From: an uncultured Bacteroidota bacterium
GTDB taxonomy: Bacteria; Bacteroidota; Bacteroidia; Chitinophagales; LD1
Assembly: GCA_903919075.1 (NCBI GenBank)
Contig: CAIXGR010000016.1
Coordinates: 1-34,385, forward strand
Length of the DNA: 34,385 nucleotides
Direction of reading: 5' to 3'
Below, one piece after another: positions 16,249 through 22,885 of the stretch (its first letter is position 1; each line of letters opens with the position of its first letter). Below the pieces are notes generated by a model that was not told where the DNA came from, made no database searches, and saw only the letters and a list, made by a program, of their open reading frames with translations. A program made the translations under genes and the position numbers.

Positions 16249-18507
16249 ATGGAATACTGGCAATATTGGAAGTGTGAAACAGACGACGTGGGAAGGCAGG
16301 TGTGGAGTTTTACCCCGCCTAAGGAATTTTCGGGTTATAGTGATAAGGATTGGGAAAGTGTCGAGGGGCAGAAATTTCTTACCCAAATGGGGGCTTCGTT
16401 TTTTAGTTTAAAAAATCAGGAAAACCCCAACAGTGCCGATAAGGTTTACCGTCAGCAAAAAGAAGTAACCCTTACCCCACAAAAGTTTAGCGATAAGGTA
16501 TTTGAGTCAGCATATAATGGCATACAGTATTACCAAACGCTACAGGCCGATTCAGGGCACTGGCCGGGCGATTATGGCGGGCCACTTTTTTTAACACCGG
16601 GCTTAATTATTGCAAGCTATGTTACCGGAGTTCCATTTCCGGCTCCTTATCGTGAATTGATTAAACAATACTTCTTGAATCATCAAAATGCCGACGGAGG
16701 TTGGGGCTTGCATATTGAAGCGCCATCAACCATGTTTGGAACAGTGTTGCAATATGTCGCCTTGCGCATATTGGGTATGAAGGCCGAAGATGCACCCGCA
16801 TTAAAAGCAAAAACCTGGATACACAATAACGGCGGTGCTACCGGTATACCATCATGGGGTAAATTTTACTTATCGGTATTGGGTGCGTACAATTGGGATG
16901 GAGTAAACTCATTAATACCCGAAATGTGGTTAGTGCCTCGGGCGTTACCGGTGCATCCGGGCCGGTATTGGTGCCACGCACGTATGGTTTATTTGCCTAT
17001 GGCATATTGCTACGGTAAAAAAGTGGTTGGCGAAATAACGCCATTAGTAAAAGAGCTACGCGAAGAACTATATACCGAAAGTTACGACAAAATTAACTGG
17101 AGCCAAGCGCGCAATAAATGCGCAGCAGCCGATTTGTATTATCCGCAATCGGGTGTATTGAAAGTATTCAACCGGTTGCTAAATGTATATGAAAAAGTTG
17201 CCATAAAAAGCCTGCGTAAAAAAGCCACCGATTTTATTTTAGAGTATGTTGATGCCGAAGACGACCACACCAAATTTATTGATATAGGCCCGGTTAACCA
17301 GGTTATCAATTCCATTTGCGTTTGGCACGCGTATGGTAAAGATTCGGTACAGTTTAAAAAGCATACCCAGCGCTGGTACGATTATTTGTGGCTGGCTGAA
17401 GATGGTATGAAAATGAACGGGTACAACGGTTCGCAACTTTGGGATACCGCATTTGCCACACAGGCAATAGTTGAAAACGGGTTTGAAAAGCATTTCCCGG
17501 AAGCGGTGAAGAAAGCTTTTAAGTATGTTGATGTTTCGCAGGTAAAGGTAGAGGTGCGCGACCATAAAAAGTTTTTCCGGCACGATTCGGTAGGAGGGTG
17601 GCCCTTTTCAAATGTCGACCACGGCTGGCCTATTACTGATTGTACGGCGGAGGGATTAAAAACTTCGTTATTGGTTTCAGAAGCCTCCAATTCAGAATTA
17701 AAAATAGCTGATGACCGGTTGAAGCAGGCGGCAGATTTAATCCTGTATTTCCAAAACAAAAACGGAGGTTGGGCTACTTACGAATTAACACGGGCACCGG
17801 AGTGGCTCGAGTTATTGAACCCTTCAGAAGTGTTCGGAAATATTATGATTGATTACTCTTACGTAGAGTGTTCATCGGCCTGCGTGCAAAGTTTAATACG
17901 CTTTAGCAAACATTACCCTGATTATAAAAAACAGGAAATTGAACAGGCAGTCCGTAAAGGCATAAGCTATATTATTTCGCAACAGCGCGATGATGGCTCA
18001 TGGTATGGTTCTTGGGCGGTTTGTTTTACATACGGCGGGTGGTTTGCGGTTGAGGCTTTAACAGCAGTGCTTGAAGCAGGAATGATGCGTGATAGCGAAG
18101 CCATGATTAAAAACGTTTTGGACAAGGCTGCTAAATTTTTGCTTTCGAAACAAAATGCCGATGGCGGTTGGGGCGAAAGCTTTCAAAGTTGTGTAGAAAA
18201 AAAATATGTGCAGAACGCGACATCGCAAATAGTAAATACTTCGTGGGCTATACTTTCGCTCATGGCTTTGAATTACCCCGATAAAACTGTTATTGAAAAA
18301 GCGGTTACGCTGTTGCAAAGCCGCCAATTTGAAAACGGCGATTTTCCTCAGGAGAATATTAGCGGGGTGTTTAATCATAATTGCTCTATTAGTTATACTG
18401 CTTATAGAAATGTGTTTCCTATTTGGGCTTTAGGTCGATATTGGAAGATGTATGGGGGTGGAGTGGCTGGTTCTATTGAAAAGAATGCTTTGAGCGAGTT
18501 AGCATGA
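16249..18507 (+). CDS. osc: Oxidosqualene cyclase, predicted cycloartenol synthase type
   Basis: A 752-residue triterpene cyclase acting on 2,3-oxidosqualene, usually membrane-bound by a hydrophobic patch. The catalytic motif is DCTAE (Asp464), not the DxDD of squalene-hopene cyclases. HPGRYWCHARMVYLPMAY around 236-253 and SYVECSSA around 537-544 are oxidosqualene cyclase signatures; Cys465 and Cys541 are the expected partners of the catalytic Asp. Several QW repeats are visible (near 147-153, 503-508, 579-590, 634-641). Residues steering the final deprotonation are Tyr392 (KMNGYNGSQ), His458 and Ile462 (HGWPITDCT), equal to Tyr410/His477/Ile481 of Arabidopsis cycloartenol synthase; lanosterol synthases carry Thr, Gln/Cys and Val there. 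His243 and Tyr511 match the other conserved active-site pair. Cycloartenol is therefore the predicted product; the family call is very secure, the product less so. Confidence 0.95.
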   Translation: MEYWQYWKCETDDVGRQVWSFTPPKEFSGYSDKDWESVEGQKFLTQMGASFFSLKNQENPNSADKVYRQQKEVTLTPQKFSDKVFESAYNGIQYYQTLQADSGHWPGDYGGPLFLTPGLIIASYVTGVPFPAPYRELIKQYFLNHQNADGGWGLHIEAPSTMFGTVLQYVALRILGMKAEDAPALKAKTWIHNNGGATGIPSWGKFYLSVLGAYNWDGVNSLIPEMWLVPRALPVHPGRYWCHARMVYLPMAYCYGKKVVGEITPLVKELREELYTESYDKINWSQARNKCAAADLYYPQSGVLKVFNRLLNVYEKVAIKSLRKKATDFILEYVDAEDDHTKFIDIGPVNQVINSICVWHAYGKDSVQFKKHTQRWYDYLWLAEDGMKMNGYNGSQLWDTAFATQAIVENGFEKHFPEAVKKAFKYVDVSQVKVEVRDHKKFFRHDSVGGWPFSNVDHGWPITDCTAEGLKTSLLVSEASNSELKIADDRLKQAADLILYFQNKNGGWATYELTRAPEWLELLNPSEVFGNIMIDYSYVECSSACVQSLIRFSKHYPDYKKQEIEQAVRKGISYIISQQRDDGSWYGSWAVCFTYGGWFAVEALTAVLEAGMMRDSEAMIKNVLDKAAKFLLSKQNADGGWGESFQSCVEKKYVQNATSQIVNTSWAILSLMALNYPDKTVIEKAVTLLQSRQFENGDFPQENISGVFNHNCSISYTAYRNVFPIWALGRYWKMYGGGVAGSIEKNALSELA

Positions 18508-18550
18508 AAACATTAGTATATGGCGTGTGTCAGTTTAGGAAGTAGTGTAA

Positions 18551-18844
18551 CTATTTTAATTTACGCTTATTGTAAATATAAAAAATAAAAAAAGATATAA
18601 TAAATACTATTATGTCTAAAATGTAGATTGCGGTAATCGGCTTCCATCTTTCAAAATCGTGTCCAAGTGCAAGGGTCGCAGTTACAATTCCCAATATGCC
18701 AAAGAACAGTCTCCATAACAAATTATAGCCGCAATCTGTACATCCGAAAAATCCCCAGATAAACCCGCTTATTGGAAAACAAATAACAAGGCTGTAAACA
18801 AGTGATTTAATAATTATTTCTCGCGGCAATTTATTTTCCTGCAT
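18551..18844 (-). CDS. Small three-helix membrane protein, unknown function
   Basis: A 97-residue protein with three predicted membrane segments (about residues 13-32, 41-60 and 70-90), a GCTDCGYN loop between the first two, and a basic C-terminus (YNKRKLK). I do not recognise a family. It is convergent with the cyclase gene, 43 bases from its stop. Nothing in the sequence ties it to sterols. The start is ATG at 18844. Confidence 0.65.
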   Translation of the reverse strand: MQENKLPREIIIKSLVYSLVICFPISGFIWGFFGCTDCGYNLLWRLFFGILGIVTATLALGHDFERWKPITAIYILDIIVFIISFFIFYIYNKRKLK

Positions 18845-19186
18845 ATGCCTTTTTATTATTTTTATTAGCTAGCGAATTTGTCACTTCCAATTTTACAGAC
18901 TAAAAGTAATCATAGATTTTTTATTAAAGCTGTCATATTCACAATAATTATTTTCAATTCGGCGTCGTTTTCTCAGCCGTTCTAAGTCCCATTTGAGCAT
19001 AGCGTCCTCGCTACGCTCCACTATGCATGTATACTCTCCCACATTAAATCCCTGCCTATCTTGTATTAATTCTGTAAATTCTCATTCACACAATTTGAGC
19101 AACCACGGGTTACAGGTTACACCTTAAAAACTATATATTTAATAATCAACATATTATATAGCAAAAGTGTAACCCCATGTAACCCA
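18845..19186. other. Non-coding gap with two inverted repeats
   Basis: No convincing gene. An imperfect hairpin lies at 18997-19026 (GCATAG/CTATGC arms enclosing an AGCG...CGCT pair). A longer inverted repeat is at 19107-19122 (GGGTTACAGGTTACAC) with 19167-19185 (GTGTAACCCCATGTAACCC), separated by an AT-rich loop and ending one base before the stop codon of the HTH gene. Each arm holds two GGTTACA-like units, so it could be a protein-binding array or a terminator for the HTH gene. Confidence 0.55.
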
Positions 19187-19597
19187 TTATCTAATGCCTA
19201 AATTTGAATGAACTTGCAGGTTATTACGTCTTATAACTTTACTGTTATGCCAGCTTTTCGAGGTTTCCAAAAATAACTTGGCTGCATTCAAATCGCCGCG
19301 CAGTGCGGCTTTTAATACTTGTGCAATTACAAGTTCAGTCATCACCTCAAAGCCGCTCATATCATTTTCATCAACCATCATTTCTGCGTAACCGCGCAAA
19401 TGTTTATGAACTGTTTTTCGGCTTATGCCTGTGGCTTTAGCAATAAGGCTTTTACTGGGCATAGCGCCAAACTCCGCAAGGTGCTGCGTTATAAAATTCG
19501 TTATGTCCTTATGGTTTTCCTCCCATTGCATCTCCCTTTTTCCTTTTCTGGTAGTAGCAATATCATCCGGGTTTTCTGTATGGTTTAAGCTTTTCAT
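19187..19597 (-). CDS. Helix-turn-helix protein, unknown role
   Basis: A 136-residue protein. A helix-turn-helix is visible at about residues 45-72 (MPSKSLIAKATGISRKTVHKH), preceded by a charged N-terminus (RKGKREMQWEENHKD). The C-terminal half (MTELVIAQVLKAALRGDLNAAKLFLETSKSW) looks helical and resembles the tail of small-terminase-like or phage/plasmid regulatory proteins, though not enough to name it. It stands alone with palindromic sequence on both sides, which may mark a remnant of a mobile element. The start is ATG at 19597. Confidence 0.65.
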   Translation of the reverse strand: MKSLNHTENPDDIATTRKGKREMQWEENHKDITNFITQHLAEFGAMPSKSLIAKATGISRKTVHKHLRGYAEMMVDENDMSGFEVMTELVIAQVLKAALRGDLNAAKLFLETSKSWHNSKVIRRNNLQVHSNLGIR

Positions 19598-19989
19598 AAT
19601 TGGTTAGGCAATTTAAACGCAGGTGCTTTTAATTAAACCTTAACCACGCGTGGTGCCATATTGCAAATATAACAAAACAAGCTAAATTTTATAAAATTGT
19701 TTTATTTTAGCAAAATCCCCGCCTTATTTTCAAGGAGGAGTGTACGCTTTTCGCGGGCGGGGTGGTTTAGCCCCTGCATTAACACACACAGAAAAACCAA
19801 AAAGGGCTTATGCTTTATCTTGATCGAATAAAAACCAGGCACAATAATTTCGCGCAGCCAATACTTTGTATTCCCTTCTCTACGCGCAGCGTGGAGAGGG
19901 GTGGCGAGCGAAGCGAGACGGGGTGAGGCATCGGGTCACATTACCTAAAACGTCAATTATAAAGCCAAGGAAATTCCTACATTTATCTC
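19598..19989. other. Non-coding gap with a repeat hairpin
   Basis: No gene is supported between the HTH gene and the next secreted protein. The gap holds the hairpin element listed at 19871-19940 and otherwise unremarkable sequence. A TACATTTA box lies 5 bases before the next ATG. Confidence 0.5.
19871..19940. repeat. Intergenic palindromic repeat, family B
   Basis: A 13-base stem (19873-19885 with 19889-19901) closes with G-T wobbles around the three-base loop GCA. It is followed by the GC-rich GCGAGCGAAGCGAG and GACGGGGTGAGGC. The composition differs from the surrounding AT-rich sequence, as in dispersed REP-like elements. Only one copy lies in this window, so repetition is inferred from the form. 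Confidence 0.5.
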
Positions 19990-20586
19990 ATGAAGAAATT
20001 TATCGCATTTTCAGTTTTACTAATGTCTTTACTGAATTTATCCGCTCAAAAACAAAAAGCCTCTTTCGAAATAGGCAGCAGGCAAATATTTTTTACGCTC
20101 GAAGAAAAAGGTGGTTCGGCAGATGATAAGGCGAAAATTATTTACGCTAAATTTTTAAACGATTCATCCTACGTATTTAAAAAGCCTGTTGCATGTTATA
20201 AGTACGATACTGCTACGCAAATAAACCCGGTTACGTTTGAAGAAGAAGCAAGTATTACTGTTGATAGCACCGGTACAACAAAATTTAATTTAGGTTCTGT
20301 TACAAAAGCAGATTTAAACCAGGCCGTTTCAAGTCAATTTGGATTAGACAAAAGTGGTTTTGATTTTAAATTGAAAACACTTGCCCTTTCTATATTAAGT
20401 AGCAAATGTGATTTGCTGAACATCGATTATGAAAACCCTGCAGATATTGACGCAGCATTAAAGAAAATTCAGGCCATGCCAGCAGGTTCGTTTGTTGTAA
20501 TTGCGAAACTGGATTTTGAGAACAGCGAGGCCAGAAGTATTTATGGTGAGTTTGAAAATATAGTGGTAATGAAAATTAAAGAATAG
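19990..20586 (+). CDS. Secreted or periplasmic protein, unknown function
   Basis: A 198-residue protein beginning with a clear signal peptide (MKKFIAFSVLLMSLLNLSAQ). The remainder is charged and mixed alpha/beta with no motif I recognise; SVTKADLNQAVSSQFGLDKS and a C-terminal FVVIAKLDFEN...IYGEFENIVVMKIKE stand out. No membrane segment and no T9SS tail, so it is probably periplasmic. It converges on the prenyl synthase gene, with 13 bases between the stops. The start is ATG at 19990. Confidence 0.75.
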   Translation: MKKFIAFSVLLMSLLNLSAQKQKASFEIGSRQIFFTLEEKGGSADDKAKIIYAKFLNDSSYVFKKPVACYKYDTATQINPVTFEEEASITVDSTGTTKFNLGSVTKADLNQAVSSQFGLDKSGFDFKLKTLALSILSSKCDLLNIDYENPADIDAALKKIQAMPAGSFVVIAKLDFENSEARSIYGEFENIVVMKIKE

Positions 20587-20599
20587 GAGAGATGGTATT

Positions 20600-21577
20600 T
20601 TAAAACTCCCGGTTATTAATCTTCTCAGCAAGTTCAAACAAAGGCTCTTTCAATTCTTTATCTATCGAAATATTCCGCAACGAATCTAGCGCCCCTAAAT
20701 AAAGTTCGTTCGACTTGTGGTTTGTTTGCTGGCGGGCACCGGTAACCTCGAAAAGATTTTTTGCAGCTGCAATTTTTTTCTCTTCGTCTTGCTCGGTTAA
20801 CAGCGCGGTAAATTGCTCTTTTTGTTCTTTGTTGGCGCTGTTCCATCCGGTAACGTACAGGTAGGTTTTTTTGTTCATTAATATATCGCCGCCAATGCGC
20901 TTACCCACCTTGGCCGCTTCCCCAAAAGAATCTAAGTAATCATCTTTTATTTGGAACGAAAGGCCAAGTTGTAAGCCGAACTCATAAATCAATTTCTGGT
21001 TTTCCTCGCTTGCTCCGGCAAGTATGGCACCCGCCTTAAGGCAACAGCCTAATAGTACCGAGGTTTTAAACTCAATCATTTTCAAATATTCCTCCTCGGT
21101 AACATCCATTCGTTTTTCGAAATCAATATCCATCTGCTGCCCTTCGAAAATTTCGATAGCTGTCTTATTAAATATGTCAAGCAATGCCGGAACGTATTGA
21201 GGAGAAACTTTGGTAAGAAACTTATAAGCATATGATAGCATGGCATCGCCGGCAAGTATGCCCGAATTAAGTCCGAACAAAGTATGCACCGTAGGGAATC
21301 CCCGACGAATGTCAGCCTTATCCATAATGTCATCATGCACCAGTGTAAAGTTGTGGAACACCTCCATGGCAAATGCCGGGTTCAATGCTTCTTCAACACT
21401 ACCGCCAAACATATCGCAGCACATTAATAACAGCAAAGGGCGAATACGCTTTCCTTTAATGCTCATAATATGGTTAACCGGGTTGTAAAGGCCCGATGGA
21501 GTAGTACGAAAATTATTAACTCCTGCTTTTGCCTCGAATTGAGTAAGAAGTTGCTGCTGGGTAAGCATAGTGCGCAT
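20600..21577 (-). CDS. Short-chain polyprenyl (farnesyl/geranylgeranyl) diphosphate synthase
   Basis: Trans-prenyltransferase of about 325 residues that condenses isopentenyl diphosphate with an allylic diphosphate. The first Asp-rich motif is LVHDDIMDKADIRRG and the second QIKDDYLDSFG; KGKRIRPLLLLMCCDMFGG and KTSVLLGCCLKAGAIL also fit. A Phe five residues before the first DDxxD is the position that limits chain length, so a C15 or C20 product is expected. The motif lacks the two-residue insertion typical of bacterial IspA. ATG 21577 is taken as the start; ATG 21568 and TTG 21595 are also in frame. It could supply farnesyl diphosphate for squalene synthase 4.6 kb away, but nearly all Bacteroidota have such a gene, so the neighbourhood may be coincidence. 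Confidence 0.88.
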   Translation of the reverse strand: MRTMLTQQQLLTQFEAKAGVNNFRTTPSGLYNPVNHIMSIKGKRIRPLLLLMCCDMFGGSVEEALNPAFAMEVFHNFTLVHDDIMDKADIRRGFPTVHTLFGLNSGILAGDAMLSYAYKFLTKVSPQYVPALLDIFNKTAIEIFEGQQMDIDFEKRMDVTEEEYLKMIEFKTSVLLGCCLKAGAILAGASEENQKLIYEFGLQLGLSFQIKDDYLDSFGEAAKVGKRIGGDILMNKKTYLYVTGWNSANKEQKEQFTALLTEQDEEKKIAAAKNLFEVTGARQQTNHKSNELYLGALDSLRNISIDKELKEPLFELAEKINNREF

Positions 21578-21697
21578 ATGTGTATTGCCTGTCAAAGTGG
21601 TTCAAAATATAGGGCAATGATAGGAAATTTTGAACAGTAGTAAAGGCATTCAGAATTGAAAATGAAAAAACACCTCACTAGCTGCACTTTTTAGTAG

Positions 21698-22147
21698 TTA
21701 AACCACTGCCTTAGGCACGGTAATAGCTGGCTGGCAGGTAACTTTTGATTTTATGGAATTTGAGATTAAACAGGCTGCTTCGGATTTAATGATAATCCTT
21801 TCTGCCCGCTCGCGGTCATGCTCATGCACAATTTCTAAAGCCGGAAAAAGTTGTACTTCAGTAATTAAATATTTGCCCTCTACCTGTTCTAATACTCCTT
21901 TGCTTTTTACTTCAAAGCTGGTAAATTCAAGCTTAGAGTTTTCGGCAATGGCCAAAAAAGTTGTCATCAGGCAGCTTGATACTGCAGCAGTAAATAAATG
22001 CTCGGGAGACCATATACCCTCTATGCCTTTTGGAAATTGAGGTGGTGTAGCTATTTCAACGCCCGATAGTAATTCGGGAGAGGTCATAAAGCCTTTGCGC
22101 TCTTTCAGCCACTTAATATCAACTTCATAGCTATGTATGGTACTCAT
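21698..22147 (-). CDS. OsmC/Ohr family protein
   Basis: A 149-residue protein of the OsmC-like fold. The family centre WSPEHLFTAAVSSCLMTTFLAIAE places the first redox Cys at 59, and the second lies in SEAACLISNSI (Cys126). These two cysteines reduce organic hydroperoxides in Ohr/OsmC enzymes. It lies upstream in transcription order from the prenyl synthase and downstream of the rhodanese gene, all on the same strand but with gaps of 78-120 bases. A run of ten G residues on its coding strand lies 36-46 bases before the ATG at 22147. Substrate unknown. Confidence 0.87.
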   Translation of the reverse strand: MSTIHSYEVDIKWLKERKGFMTSPELLSGVEIATPPQFPKGIEGIWSPEHLFTAAVSSCLMTTFLAIAENSKLEFTSFEVKSKGVLEQVEGKYLITEVQLFPALEIVHEHDRERAERIIIKSEAACLISNSIKSKVTCQPAITVPKAVV

Positions 22148-22183
22148 TATTTTTTGCGTTTAGCATCCATTATAAATTATTTG

Positions 22184-22193
22184 CCCCCCCCCC
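22184..22193. repeat. Homopolymer tract of ten C (plus strand)
   Basis: Ten consecutive C in the 78-base gap upstream of the OsmC-like gene. Such tracts are prone to slippage and may alter promoter spacing, or may reflect sequencing error. Confidence 0.7.
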
Positions 22194-22225
22194 ATCATGA
22201 TGTGGCTTGTTGCTCGTCAACGGCA

Positions 22226-22552
22226 TCAATTAGAATTCTTATTATCATACTTCCTTAAGCTTGTCCAGCTACCGGCATTATATACGTTGGTATAACCTTT
22301 CGATTCTAAAAGGCTTTTGGCCGATGAACTTCTCATACCACTTGCGCAGCAGGTTATTATCAATTGGTTTTTGCCTAGTTTTTTTAAGCTGCGTTCCAAC
22401 TGGTCAACAGGTATGTTCATGGCATTTTTTATATGCCCTTGTGCGAATTCAGCACCACTCCGTACATCAAGAATTACGGCCCCTTCACTGATTAACTTAC
22501 CGTAATCCGTTGTATCGGTGCCACCAAAAAGCTTTTTTAATGTTTCAATCAT
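22226..22552 (-). CDS. Single-domain rhodanese
   Basis: A 108-residue rhodanese-like protein. The domain runs from VILDVRSGAEFAQGHIKNAMNIP to the active-site loop CCASGMRSS, with the catalytic Cys at 69, and ends with YTNVYNAGSW. Such proteins carry sulfane sulfur as a cysteine persulfide in the cytoplasm or periplasm. No signal peptide is seen, so it is probably cytoplasmic. It is followed by an OsmC-like gene, a pairing that would fit thiol or sulfur stress handling. The start is ATG at 22552. Confidence 0.88.
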   Translation of the reverse strand: MIETLKKLFGGTDTTDYGKLISEGAVILDVRSGAEFAQGHIKNAMNIPVDQLERSLKKLGKNQLIITCCASGMRSSSAKSLLESKGYTNVYNAGSWTSLRKYDNKNSN

Positions 22553-22885
22553 GTTGCCAGTTTTTATGTTTATGCTTCTGCTATATCAATGGCAAAGAAA
22601 ACATACCTGATGCGGAAAACTTATAAGGTAGGTCAGGTTGCTGGATGATTTCAATCATTCAATCCAATTTTCGAGGGGGGCGGCCAGCTCTTAATTTTGT
22701 GGTTAATGCCCAGTTATGTTGCATTATTAGCCTAGATACAACCAATACTTTGTATGGTAAACTACAAATAGGACAACTATTAATTGTTTTAAGCGTAAAA
22801 CTTGAAAGGGTTAACTTTTTGTTAATGAAAAGCGCCCTTGTATGCGTGTTATAATTTTAAGTAAAACCGATAAGCCAGAGTAACA
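22553..22885. other. Divergent intergenic region
   Basis: No gene is supported. A perfect dyad TTAAC-TTTTT-GTTAA lies at 22811-22825, about 60 bases before the T9SS protein start, and could be an operator or part of the promoter. A G-rich run (GGGGGG) is at 22675-22680. Confidence 0.4.

Noticed and set aside
17239-17759. Two overlapping minus-strand frames of 114 and 125 codons
   Set aside because: Both are antisense to the strongly conserved middle of the oxidosqualene cyclase gene.
16249-18507. Squalene-hopene cyclase as the identity of the 752-residue cyclase
   Set aside because: The catalytic motif is DCTAE rather than DxDD, the residue set is that of oxidosqualene cyclases, and a squalene epoxidase is encoded alongside.
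19187-19597. Phage terminase small subunit
   Set aside because: The HTH and helical tail are suggestive, but no other phage gene is nearby and the similarity is too weak to name it.
19866-20126. An 86-codon plus-strand frame
   Set aside because: Its first half is the palindromic repeat at 19871-19940 and its second half overlaps, in another frame, the secreted protein with a clear signal peptide.
22645-22854. A 69-codon frame in the divergent gap
   Set aside because: No recognisable domain or convincing start; the composition looks non-coding.
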